Assembly: GCA_965279655.1 (NCBI GenBank)
Contig: OZ257255.1
Coordinates: 4,278,001 to 4,342,000 of the forward strand
Source: SCTM01 sp965279655
GTDB lineage: Bacteria; Pseudomonadota; Alphaproteobacteria; Rhodospirillales; Rhodospirillaceae
Direction: 5' to 3'
Length of the DNA stretch: 64,000 bases
The stretch's first letter is position 1, and each line of letters starts with the position of its first letter. Below the pieces are notes generated by a model. It made no database searches. It had not been told where the DNA came from and saw only the letters and a program-made list of their open reading frames with translations. Positions 17,420 to 25,923 of the stretch are shown in pieces. The position numbers and the translations under genes were made by a program.

Positions 17420-17433
17420 ACTGCGAGGGACCT

Positions 17434-18990
17434 ATGCGTACCATCATCGCACTCGCCGGAGCGCTGCTCCTGGCGGGCCTTTCTGCTGCGCACGCGGCAA
17501 CGCCGGAACAATGCACGGCGCTCGCGGGCCGCGATTTCAGCGACGTGCCCGATGCGCCGACCAAAGTGGTCGCGGCAAAGCCGATGGCGGCATCGGACAA
17601 AGTTCCGGCGGTCTGTCGTGTCGAAGGCTATGTCTCGCCGCAAGTCGGCATTGAGTTCTGGCTGCCGCTGGCGAACTGGAACGGTAAGTTCCTGATGCAG
17701 GGCTGCGGCGCCATGTGCGGCACCCTCGAGCAGATCAGTTCTTGTGCGGAGGCGGTTGGACGCGGCTACGCCTGCGGCACGACGGACATGGGTCATCGCG
17801 GTCCCGCGCAGGATGGTAAGTGGGCATATGCCAATCCCGTGGCGGAGAACGATCTCGGCCACCGTGCGACTCACGTCGCGACACTTGCCGGCAAGGCGAT
17901 CACCGCGGCCTTCTACGGCAGCGACATCCAGCGCAGCTATTTCCGCGGCTGCTCTACGGGCGGCAGGCAGGGCCTGGTGGAGGCACAACGCTATCCCTAC
18001 GACTTCGACGGCATCGTCGCCGGCGCATCCGTGCTCTACGTGCCGATGGGGCCGCCGCTCCAGTTGACCTGGGACGTCATGGCGAATCTCGATGCGAGCG
18101 GCAAGCCGATCATGCCGGAAAGCAAACTGGCGGTTCTTGCCGCGGCGTCGATGAATGCCTGCGATGCGTTGGACGGGCTCAAGGACGGAATGATCTCCGA
18201 TCCCCGCGCCTGCAAATTCGATCCAGCGAAGCTCCTGTGCAAGGCCGGCGCAAGCGATCCATGCCTCACGGAGGCGGAGGTCGCGGTCGTACGCAAGTTC
18301 TACGACGGCCCGCGCAATTCGAAAGGTCCCCTTACGCGCGTCGGCGGTCAGCCGTTCGGCACCGAACTCAGCTGGGGGGCGCTGATGAAGGGCAAGGGTT
18401 CTCCAAGCTACGGCTTCGCGCTGGAGAACTTGCGCTACCTCGGATTCGCGCTCGATCCCGGCCCGACCTACGATGTCAGCGAATTCAACTGGGACCGCGA
18501 TCCGCAGCGGCTCAGCTACAGCGCGCTCACCGCCGGCAATCCCGACATCAGCCTGTTCGCCGAGAATGGCGGCAAGCTCATCATGTTCCACGGCTGGGCC
18601 GATGCGTCGATCCCGGCGACGGTCAGCATCGGATACTACGAGATGGCCACGCGCACGATGGGCGGACGCGAGGCAATGGAACGCTTCGCGCGGCTGTTTC
18701 TGCTCCCCGGCCTTGGTCATTGCAAAACCGGCGGCGCGAACTTTGCCGACATGCTCGGTGCGCTCGATGCCTGGGTGGAGGGCGGCAAGGCACCTGATCA
18801 CATCAATGCATATGGTGTTGCAGATAAGGAAGTTGGGCCTGCTCAGCCGCCGCCGGGCTTCACCGGCGAGAATGTCGCCGCATTTCAGCCCAAGTTTTCG
18901 CGCGCCCTATTCCCTTATCCGGACCAAGCGCGCTATCAATCCGGCGATCCCAACGCCGCCGCCAGCTTTAAGCGGATGCACATCAAGTGA
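17434..18990 (+). CDS. Secreted tannase/feruloyl-esterase-family hydrolase
   Basis: The 518-residue protein has a signal peptide (1-21, AHAA). The family catalytic layout is complete: nucleophile in GCSTGGRQ (Cys173-Ser174), Asp390 in GWADAS and His429-Cys430 in GLGHC. Cys next to Ser and Cys next to His form the CS-D-HC disulfide signature of tannases and feruloyl esterases. Members cleave ester bonds of phenolic acids such as gallate or ferulate esters. The length is normal. The exact substrate cannot be read from sequence. It follows the small cupin by 14 bp and is followed by a CHRD protein after 8 bp. It is the best clue that the surrounding receptor cluster handles aromatic esters. Confidence 0.9.
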   Translation: MRTIIALAGALLLAGLSAAHAATPEQCTALAGRDFSDVPDAPTKVVAAKPMAASDKVPAVCRVEGYVSPQVGIEFWLPLANWNGKFLMQGCGAMCGTLEQISSCAEAVGRGYACGTTDMGHRGPAQDGKWAYANPVAENDLGHRATHVATLAGKAITAAFYGSDIQRSYFRGCSTGGRQGLVEAQRYPYDFDGIVAGASVLYVPMGPPLQLTWDVMANLDASGKPIMPESKLAVLAAASMNACDALDGLKDGMISDPRACKFDPAKLLCKAGASDPCLTEAEVAVVRKFYDGPRNSKGPLTRVGGQPFGTELSWGALMKGKGSPSYGFALENLRYLGFALDPGPTYDVSEFNWDRDPQRLSYSALTAGNPDISLFAENGGKLIMFHGWADASIPATVSIGYYEMATRTMGGREAMERFARLFLLPGLGHCKTGGANFADMLGALDAWVEGGKAPDHINAYGVADKEVGPAQPPPGFTGENVAAFQPKFSRALFPYPDQARYQSGDPNAAASFKRMHIK

Positions 18991-18998
18991 GAGAGACA

Positions 18999-19502
18999 AT
19001 GCAGGTTGTTCGCGCGATTAGCGCATCTTTGTTCGCTTTGACGCTGGTTGCCGGCAGCGCCTTCGCAGGCGTCGCGGAGGCGCCGCCCAAGGTCAATAAC
19101 GACAGCGGCCCGCCGATCCAGTTCTACACGGATCTGTCCGCGGAGGAGGAAAGCGCCATTACGGATAGCCCGGGCACGGGACATGTTGAGTTCGTGCTAG
19201 AGCGCAAAACGCTCAAGTTGAGCTGGAAACTGACGTATTCCAACCTTACCTCGCAGCCGATCAGCGTAAGTTTGCACGGGCCGCAAAACCCGGGCGGCAA
19301 CGCCGGCGTGGTCGTGAACTTGTCGCCGAAGGGCGTGACCAACCCCCTGGTGGGCGAAGCCATCATTAGTGACGGGATTCTCGCCTATTTGATGAGTGAT
19401 CGCCTGTATGTGAACGTGTTCACCGCCAAGTACAAGGAAGGCGGCGAATTGCGGGGTCAACTCAAACGCCGCCGTCCGGAAGACGTGAAACCTCGCTCCT
19501 AA
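18999..19502 (+). CDS. Exported CHRD-domain protein
   Basis: The 167-residue protein has a signal peptide (about 1-23, GSAFAG) and a CHRD-type beta domain (about 55-155: VEFVLERKTLKLSWKLTYSN, SVSLHGPQNPGG, LYVNVFTAKYKEGGELRGQL). The function of bacterial CHRD domains is not established. I start at ATG 18999; an in-frame GTG at 18987 overlaps the upstream stop. It is a small periplasmic or surface component of the cluster. Confidence 0.78.
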   Translation: MQVVRAISASLFALTLVAGSAFAGVAEAPPKVNNDSGPPIQFYTDLSAEEESAITDSPGTGHVEFVLERKTLKLSWKLTYSNLTSQPISVSLHGPQNPGGNAGVVVNLSPKGVTNPLVGEAIISDGILAYLMSDRLYVNVFTAKYKEGGELRGQLKRRRPEDVKPRS

Positions 19503-19623
19503 AGCGAAGTAAGCCCGCCTGATGAAATCATTTCCAATTCGGCCAACGATTCGCCGGTTGGACCATGATATTCTTTGATTTCCGCGCAGTTATGCCTATT
19601 TCAGCGCGAGAACGGAGAGACTC
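19503..19623 (+). promoter_or_regulatory. 121-bp gap inside the cluster, possible internal promoter
   Basis: This is the only gap above 25 bp between 13663 and 24939. It is more AT-rich than its surroundings, notably around ccatgatattctttgat, and carries a weak stem (CCAAC/GTTGG, 19543-19561). It may hold a secondary promoter for the 19624-24939 half. No clear hexamers are seen. Confidence 0.3.
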
Positions 19624-20766
19624 ATGGCGCGAACGACCCGGTATTCAAAGGCACTGCTTCTAGCCGCCACCCTGGCCACCGGCCTGGGCGCCGCGGCGCC
19701 TGCCGACGCGGCCGCGCCTCCGGGGCGCAAATTCGCCTTTGTCGTGCGCAATTGGTTCACCGCGGTCTACGAGACCCGCTTCGCCGACGAATGTCCGGGC
19801 GGCCTTGCTATCAGCAATAACGAATACTGGTGGCGCGGCCTGTCGCGCGAAGACAAGGCCAAGAAAACCGAGAACGGCATGCTGTCGCCGCTTGCGACCT
19901 GGAATCCCTCGGTGCATCGCGGCCCGAACAATGCCGATGTCTGCCTCAATCCGGATGTGGTGAAAGACCCGCCGATGGCCACGATCGAAGGCAAGATTTC
20001 CTACGGCAAGAATCTCGATGGCACGACCGACGGCAAGGCAACGGCGAAGACCTGCGCGCACGAGAAGTTCACCGGCCTGAACGGCGAGCCGGCGATCGAC
20101 AATCAGATGTATCGCCTCACCGGCTGCATTTACGGCTGGCGCACCGACGGCATCTACGAGATCAACGCCGACGAGATGCGCGGCACCAGCGGGCTCGCCA
20201 TGATCCTGATGGAAGTGACCAACGTCGACGACATGCAGAACGACGATGACGTCACCATCAGCTTCTACCGCTCGATCGACCAGTTTCCGCAGGCTCCGGA
20301 CGGCACGCCGTTGCCTTTCCAATCCTACCGGATCGATACGGCCAAAGAGGGCAACAAGCTGCGCTACGGCGACTCTCTGAAGGGCCGTATCAAGGACGGC
20401 AAGGTGACGACCGATTCCGGTGACGTGCGCCTGCCGTTTTACGGCAACTACAATTTCATGCACCCGGTGACCAAAGACATGTCGGTCGAGATCGACGTGT
20501 CGCCGGATGGCCGCTCCGCCAAGGGGATGGTCTACGGCTACTACGATCTCGATCAGTTCGTTTATCACGTGACCGGCTCCGGTCCGGTCATTGGCAACGC
20601 CAACTTCAGCTGCCCCGGCTTCGCGGTCGCGGCACGACAGCTGGCGGACGGCTATCCGGATCCGAAGACCGGTCAATGCACGGCGATATCGTCCGCATTC
20701 CGCTTTGTGGCCTACAGGGCATTCGTCCTGAAGCCTGAAGATCAGACGAAGACGTCGAGCCGTTAA
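19624..20766 (+). CDS. Exported protein of unknown function
   Basis: The 380-residue protein has a signal peptide (about 1-30, PADAAAPP). The mature part is mixed alpha/beta with conserved-looking Cys residues (DECPGG, DVCLNP, KTCAHEKF, LTGCIYGW, FSCPGF, GQCTAI), probably forming disulfides. I recognise no domain. Asp- and Tyr-rich stretches (GYYDLDQFVYHVTGSGPV) suggest a beta-rich periplasmic or surface protein. It sits directly before the DUF1592/DUF1552 pair, and the gap to the DUF1592 start is 21 bp, so it is probably a functional partner of those proteins. Confidence 0.75.
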   Translation: MARTTRYSKALLLAATLATGLGAAAPADAAAPPGRKFAFVVRNWFTAVYETRFADECPGGLAISNNEYWWRGLSREDKAKKTENGMLSPLATWNPSVHRGPNNADVCLNPDVVKDPPMATIEGKISYGKNLDGTTDGKATAKTCAHEKFTGLNGEPAIDNQMYRLTGCIYGWRTDGIYEINADEMRGTSGLAMILMEVTNVDDMQNDDDVTISFYRSIDQFPQAPDGTPLPFQSYRIDTAKEGNKLRYGDSLKGRIKDGKVTTDSGDVRLPFYGNYNFMHPVTKDMSVEIDVSPDGRSAKGMVYGYYDLDQFVYHVTGSGPVIGNANFSCPGFAVAARQLADGYPDPKTGQCTAISSAFRFVAYRAFVLKPEDQTKTSSR

Positions 20767-20787
20767 GTGACGAAAGGGATTTCAGCG

Positions 20788-22431
20788 ATGCGTTGGTTGG
20801 CCGGAGTTTCGGCGGTTGTTGTCGCGGTGACGCTGGGCGCTTGTGGTCCGACGGAACCCAAGGTCACGGGCGGTTCGCCCGACCTGCGTCGTCTGACGGA
20901 AGAACAATACGCCAATATCGTCGCCGACGTGTTCGGCGAGCAGATCGTGATCGCCGGTCACTTCGATCCGATCTTGCGAACCGATGGTCTGTACGCGCTC
21001 GGCGCCCGCAGCGCCCGCATCACGCCGTCCGGATTCGAACAGTATTACGAACTCGCCGCATCGGTCGCGTCCCAGGTGACGAACGCGGAGAACCGTGACG
21101 AACTCATCCCGTGCAAGCCGGCGCAAGCCACCGCTGCGGATGACGCCTGCGCGAAGGAGTTTTTCAGCAAGGTCGGACGCGTCCTCTATCGCCGCCCGTT
21201 GACCGAGCGCGAACTCGCCACCCCGGTGAAAGCCGCGAACGACTTCGCGGTCGAGACCCACGACTTCTATGAAGGCATCGCCGAAGGCCTTGCCGGCATG
21301 ATGACGACGCCGGAATTCGTGTTCATCGCCGATACGACAGAGAAAGCAGCCGACGGCCAGCTCAAGCTGACCAACTACGCGAAGGCCAGCCGCCTGAGCT
21401 TCCTTTTGTGGAACACCACGCCGGACGATCAGCTTCTTACGGCCGCTGAAAAGGGCGAACTCGATAAGAGTTCCGGCCTGAAGCGCGAAGTCGATCGCAT
21501 GATCGCCTCGCCGCGCGTCGACCGTGGCCTGCGTGCATTCCTGAAGGACTTCCTGGATTTCCCAAAGTTCGACACCCTTGAAAAAGATCCGGTGATCTAT
21601 CCGGTCTACGGCCTGCGCACGACCGAGGACGCGAAAGAGCAAATTCTCCGCACGGCGGTCGATCATCTGTTGGTGAACAACGGCGACTATCGCGAGATGT
21701 TCACGACGCGCAAAACCTTCATGACTCCGTCTCTCGCGCGCATCTATCACGTGCCGGTCAAGCATCCCGACGGCGGCTGGTCCGCATTCGAGTTCCCGGA
21801 AGGCGACACACGCGCCGGGCTGCTCACCCAGATCGGTTTCGTGGCCGCGAACGCACACCCGGGCCGCAGCTCCCCGACCTTGCGCGGCCGCGCGATCCGC
21901 GAACTGTTGCTGTGCCAGAAGGTGCCGGACCCGCCGGGTGACGTGGACTTCTCGCTGTTCAACGATCCGAACTCGCCGAGCAAGACCGCCCGTCAACGCC
22001 TGATCGCCCATGCGACGGCTCCGGCCTGCGCCGGCTGTCACAAGGTCACCGATCCGATCGGGCTGGCGCTTGAGCAGTTCGACGGCGCGGGCGAGTTCCG
22101 CACCACCGAGAACGACGTGTTGATCGACACGACCGGCAATCTCGACGGTGTCGAGTACAAGGACGCCGCGAGCCTTGGTAAGGCAATGGCGGGGAGCGAG
22201 GCGGTGCCGTCATGCTTCGTGAACCGCTTGGCCGCCTACGCCGTGGGCCGTACGCCGAGCCGTGAAGACTCACCGGTCATTACCTACCTCGAGAAATCCT
22301 TCGCGAGCGATGGGTACAAGGTGCCGGATTTGCTGCGCACGATCGCGCTGAGCGACTTCCTCTTCGCCGTGTCGCCGGCGAAGGACGCCAAAGCCGCACA
22401 GACGACCTCTCAAGAGGAGAACCGTTCATGA
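20788..22431 (+). CDS. DUF1592-family lipoprotein with CxxCH motif
   Basis: The 547-residue protein has a lipobox VTLGAC (Cys near 19). The linked domains DUF1587 (RRLTEEQYANIVADVFG), DUF1595 (VLYRRPLTERELA), DUF1592 (LSFLLWNTTPDDQLL), DUF1588 (RAGLLTQIGFVA...SSPTLRGRAIRE) and DUF1585 (NRLAAYAVGRTPS) are all recognisable. CAGCHK (Cys414, Cys417, His418) is a c-type-haem-like motif near the DUF1588 end, as in planctomycete relatives. Its biochemical role is not established; a redox function is plausible. ATG 20788 follows GAAAGGGA. The last codon overlaps the DUF1552 gene (ATGA), as usual for this pair. Confidence 0.88.
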   Translation: MRWLAGVSAVVVAVTLGACGPTEPKVTGGSPDLRRLTEEQYANIVADVFGEQIVIAGHFDPILRTDGLYALGARSARITPSGFEQYYELAASVASQVTNAENRDELIPCKPAQATAADDACAKEFFSKVGRVLYRRPLTERELATPVKAANDFAVETHDFYEGIAEGLAGMMTTPEFVFIADTTEKAADGQLKLTNYAKASRLSFLLWNTTPDDQLLTAAEKGELDKSSGLKREVDRMIASPRVDRGLRAFLKDFLDFPKFDTLEKDPVIYPVYGLRTTEDAKEQILRTAVDHLLVNNGDYREMFTTRKTFMTPSLARIYHVPVKHPDGGWSAFEFPEGDTRAGLLTQIGFVAANAHPGRSSPTLRGRAIRELLLCQKVPDPPGDVDFSLFNDPNSPSKTARQRLIAHATAPACAGCHKVTDPIGLALEQFDGAGEFRTTENDVLIDTTGNLDGVEYKDAASLGKAMAGSEAVPSCFVNRLAAYAVGRTPSREDSPVITYLEKSFASDGYKVPDLLRTIALSDFLFAVSPAKDAKAAQTTSQEENRS

Positions 22432-23804
22432 GCTTCCTGATCCGACGCCCCGGCCTCACCCGTCGCGGTCTGCTGCGCAACGTCTTCGGCGGCGGTGCTG
22501 TCACGCTCGCCATGCCGTTCCTGAACGCGCACCTGAACGACAGCGGCACCGCACTGGCCGCCACGGGCGCGCCGCTGCCGGTGCGTCTTGGCACATGGTA
22601 TTGGGGACTGGGACATACCCCCGGTCACGCCGTCACCGAGAAGCGCTCCACCAGCCCGGGCATCGGTTTCCTCGAGGAAACCGAATCCCTGAAGCCGCTG
22701 GCTGAGCATCTGAACTTTTTCGGCGGCTTCAATATGCCGCTCGATGGTCGCTCGAACTACACCCACTTCACGGGCTGGGTCGCGAACCGCACCGGCTCCG
22801 CGCCGAGCAAGGGCAATGAAATCCCGGCGCCGACGTTCGACCTTCTGGTCGCCGACGTGATTGGCCGGAACACGCGTTTCAAGACCTTGGATATGACAAG
22901 CGTGGGCATTGCCCGCGAAAACTACAGCGCGCGCAACACCAATAGCCGCGCCGGGGCCGAGGTAAGCCCGCTCAACGTGTACATGCGCCTGTTCGGGCCC
23001 GGTTTCGTCGATCCGAACAATGCCGACTTCAAGCCGGATCCGCGCGTGATGCTGAAGAAGAGCGTGCTGTCCGCGTTCATGGAGGACAGCAAAGAATACG
23101 TGAAGACTGTCGGCGCCAGCGACGCACAGCGCCTGGACGAATACTTCACCTCGATCCGTCAGGTCGAGAACCAGCTCGCTCTGCAGCTCGAGAAGCCGCC
23201 GCACAACGACGCGTGCGTGGTGCCCAGGCAGCCGGCCGAACCGGACAAGGACAAGGTCGCGTCCGCGCGCGAGATGAACCAGTGCGTCGCGACGCACAAG
23301 ATCATGACCGATCTGATGACGATGGCGGTTGCGTGTAATCAGACCAACGTCTTCAACATGGTCTTCACCGACAACTTCGCCAACGTGCGCAAGGAAGGCG
23401 AGAGCTATACCCACCACCTGCTCACGCACGAAGAAGCCATAGATGCCAAGCTCGGCTATCAGCCGCTGGTCTTCTGGTTCCAAAAGACCGCGATGGACGG
23501 TTGGGCTCACTATGTCCGCTCGTTCGCCAACGTGAAGGAAGGTGCGGGCTCGCTGCTCGACAACTGCCTGATCTTCGCCTCGACCGAAACCAACTACGCG
23601 CGCGTGCACACCATCGACGGGGTGCCGGTGTGGCTGGCGGGCAAGGCCGGCGGTCGCGTGAAGACCGGTCTGCACGTGGTCGGCGGCGGTGATCCGATCA
23701 CCCGCGTCGGTCTCACCATCCAACAGATCATGGGCGTGCGCGTCGACAAATGGGGCACGAACTCGCTCCAGACATCCAAGCCGATCACGGACATCCTGGC
23801 GTAA
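22428..23804 (+). CDS. DUF1552-family exported protein
   Basis: The 458-residue protein starts with a Tat-type signal (RRPGLTRRGLLRNVFGGGAV, then hydrophobic AVTLAMPFL). The mature part carries the DUF1552 fold, with RLGTWYWGLGHTPG, FGGFNMPLDGRSNYTHFTGW and SSIRQVENQLALQLEK-like segments. DUF1552 proteins resemble the alkaline-phosphatase/sulfatase-like DUF1501 group in arrangement but their reaction is unknown. It is translationally coupled to the DUF1592 gene by an ATGA overlap, which supports a joint complex in the periplasm or at the outer membrane. Confidence 0.88.
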   Translation: MSFLIRRPGLTRRGLLRNVFGGGAVTLAMPFLNAHLNDSGTALAATGAPLPVRLGTWYWGLGHTPGHAVTEKRSTSPGIGFLEETESLKPLAEHLNFFGGFNMPLDGRSNYTHFTGWVANRTGSAPSKGNEIPAPTFDLLVADVIGRNTRFKTLDMTSVGIARENYSARNTNSRAGAEVSPLNVYMRLFGPGFVDPNNADFKPDPRVMLKKSVLSAFMEDSKEYVKTVGASDAQRLDEYFTSIRQVENQLALQLEKPPHNDACVVPRQPAEPDKDKVASAREMNQCVATHKIMTDLMTMAVACNQTNVFNMVFTDNFANVRKEGESYTHHLLTHEEAIDAKLGYQPLVFWFQKTAMDGWAHYVRSFANVKEGAGSLLDNCLIFASTETNYARVHTIDGVPVWLAGKAGGRVKTGLHVVGGGDPITRVGLTIQQIMGVRVDKWGTNSLQTSKPITDILA

Positions 23805-23814
23805 GGCGCATCCG

Positions 23815-24939
23815 ATGAAGTTTGCACGCGCATTTGTTGCCACCGCCGCGCTGTTCGCGCTCAGCGGCGGTGCGGCCCTCGCGGTCGAGCCCGCTCCGGC
23901 GCCGTCGGGCGTGAAACTCGACAAGCACGGGCACGGCTGGATCATCACCGGCGATAACGGGATGACGCTCTACACGACCATCCTCGACCAGAATCCCGGC
24001 AAGTCCGCCTGCAATGGCCCTTGCGCGAAGCAGTGGCCGCCATTTGCCGCGGCGGATGACGCCAAGCCGGTGGGTGACTTCTCGGTGATCGCCCGCAATG
24101 ACGGCGCCAAGCAGTGGGCCTATCGCGGCAAGCCGCTGTATGCCTTCTCCGGCGATACAGTCCCCGGCAACACCTACGGCGATGAAGTAGGTCAGCAGTG
24201 GAACACTGCGGTCATGTCGATCCCCACGCCGTCCGGTGTCACGATCACCAAGACCGTGATCGGCCACGTGCTTGCGGATGCTAAGGGCCTGACGCTCTAC
24301 ACTTACGACAAGGATTCCACCGGCAAGTCGGCTTGCGACGCCAAGTGCGCCCGCACGTGGATGCCGGTGATCGCGCCGGCGATGGCCGCGGCGAAGGGCG
24401 ATTGGTCGCTCGCCGCGCGCGCCGACGGCACGCGCCAATGGGCCTATCAAGGCAAACCGGTTTACCGCTACGTCACCGACGTTCGTCCCACCGACACCCG
24501 AGGTGAAGGCGTCGATCCCAAGTGGCATCCCGCCGTTGTCGAACAGCCGCCGGCGCGTCCGTCGTGGGTCACGGTGCAAGGCGCCGATGCCGGCGAACTC
24601 TTCGCCACGGCGGAAGGCCGCACCATGTACACCCGTAACGTGCGCGGGAACGGCGGTGGACAGCTTCGCGGCGGTCCAAACGCGCCCAACTGCGGTGATG
24701 AATGTCCGGGCAGCCCCTGGCAGCCGGTGTTCGCTAAGCCGGAAGACAAGCCGGTCGGCAACTGGTCGATCGTAGATCGCCCCGACGGTGGCAAGCAGTG
24801 GGCCTTCCGCGGTCAGCCGATCTACACGCATGCGCTCGACAAGGCACCCGGCGAAATCCGTGGCATCCGCACAGGTGATGGACGCTTGTTCGGCACCCTG
24901 ATGCGCAACGGCCAATCCATGCCGGGCACCGGCGTATAA
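23815..24939 (+). CDS. Exported protein with three PF03640-type repeats
   Basis: The 374-residue product has a signal peptide (1-23, AALAVE). Three copies of the secreted repeat usually annotated COG4315/Lipoprotein_15 follow, each with GxTLYT or RTMYT, then SACNGPCAKQWPP or SACDAKCARTWMP or NCGDECPGSPWQP, then KQWAYRGKPLY or QWAYQGKPVY or KQWAFRGQPIY. The paired Cys in each repeat may form disulfides or a redox site. Function is not established; co-occurrence with the CxxCH protein suggests a redox context. ATG 23815 starts the signal peptide, 10 bp after the DUF1552 stop. Confidence 0.85.
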   Translation: MKFARAFVATAALFALSGGAALAVEPAPAPSGVKLDKHGHGWIITGDNGMTLYTTILDQNPGKSACNGPCAKQWPPFAAADDAKPVGDFSVIARNDGAKQWAYRGKPLYAFSGDTVPGNTYGDEVGQQWNTAVMSIPTPSGVTITKTVIGHVLADAKGLTLYTYDKDSTGKSACDAKCARTWMPVIAPAMAAAKGDWSLAARADGTRQWAYQGKPVYRYVTDVRPTDTRGEGVDPKWHPAVVEQPPARPSWVTVQGADAGELFATAEGRTMYTRNVRGNGGGQLRGGPNAPNCGDECPGSPWQPVFAKPEDKPVGNWSIVDRPDGGKQWAFRGQPIYTHALDKAPGEIRGIRTGDGRLFGTLMRNGQSMPGTGV

Positions 24940-24959
24940 GTCCTATTCATTCACGCATG

Positions 24960-24998
24960 AAAAAAGGCCGCGATCTCCGGATCGCGGCCTTTCTTTTT
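24960..24998. terminator. Bidirectional terminator at the end of the receptor cluster
   Basis: AAAGGCCGCGAT pairs with ATCGCGGCCTTT around ctccgg, with an A-run on the left and TTTCTTTTT on the right. It lies between convergent genes (PF03640 protein, plus; IclR-type regulator, minus) and should stop transcription from both sides. Confidence 0.92.
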
Positions 24999-25012
24999 GA
25001 CGTTGCCGCTGA

Positions 25013-25774
25013 CTAATGCGCGCGGGCGATTTCACTGTCGGCGATGCGCTGGGCGCTCGCTTGCATCTTGGCGAGGTGGCGCTTCATCACTTCCCCGACC
25101 GTGAGCGAGGCAGAGAAGTAGCGCAGGCACAAGGCGCCCAACACCTCGCTGTCATCCTTCATGATCGGCACGGCGACGATGCTCATGCGGTGCTTGCCCT
25201 TGGCCGCCGCGGCGCCTTTGGAACGCACAGCGCCCAACATCTCCGCGACCGACTCCGCGTTAACACACAGTTCGCGGTCCTGCGGAAATTCACCCTGTCG
25301 CGCGAGCACGTCGATCATCATATTGCGTACGCCTTCCGGCTGGAAGGCGACGTAGGCGCGGCCGCCGGCGCTGCACATCATCGGCACCTTCAACCCAATC
25401 GGCACCACGTGATGCCGCAGCGGCGTCATCCGGTCCGTCCCGGCGCAGGTCTGCATGCCGAGCCCGTTCGGGCGTACGAGCGAGATCGGCCACATCACGT
25501 CGCGGCACAGTTCCTCGATCACCGGCTGCGCGTCGTTCAACCAGTCGGATTCTTCCAGGCCCGCCGTCAGCGTGCGCAGCTTGCGCTCGACGAAATAACG
25601 GCCTTCGATTTTGCGGATGTAGCCTTCGGTCACCATCGTCTCCAGCAGACGATGCACCGCGCCGCGTGACAACTCTGTCGCCGCCGCAAGCACGCGCAGG
25701 CCGGCTCCGTTGTTCCGGTTGAGAACCCGAAGAACTTCCAACCCACGGCTTAATGTTCGAAGAGGTTGCACCAT
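25013..25774 (-). CDS. IclR-family transcriptional regulator
   Basis: The 253-residue protein has an N-terminal winged helix-turn-helix (about 8-65: LSRGLEVLRVLNRNNGAGLR, AATELSRGAVHRLLETMVTE) and a C-terminal IclR effector-binding domain (about 85-248). IclR proteins often control aromatic or acid catabolism. I use ATG 25774 (MVQPLRTLSRG), which starts at the usual distance before the HTH; 25 further in-frame codons upstream look non-native. It is converging on the tannase/DUF1592 cluster and downstream of the FAD oxidoreductase gene, either of which may be its target. Confidence 0.9.
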   Translation of the reverse strand: MVQPLRTLSRGLEVLRVLNRNNGAGLRVLAAATELSRGAVHRLLETMVTEGYIRKIEGRYFVERKLRTLTAGLEESDWLNDAQPVIEELCRDVMWPISLVRPNGLGMQTCAGTDRMTPLRHHVVPIGLKVPMMCSAGGRAYVAFQPEGVRNMMIDVLARQGEFPQDRELCVNAESVAEMLGAVRSKGAAAAKGKHRMSIVAVPIMKDDSEVLGALCLRYFSASLTVGEVMKRHLAKMQASAQRIADSEIARAH

Positions 25775-25923
25775 TGTGACGCCCCGACGCCAAATGATCA
25801 CATATCGATCAGGCCCGAAGTATGAGCGCGGTAACCCCGTCCCGTCCACAAGGCCGTTAATAATCGTGGCCCATCACCAATAGATGACACTCAAAGTAGG
25901 GTTGTGTCGGTCCCAGAAAACAC

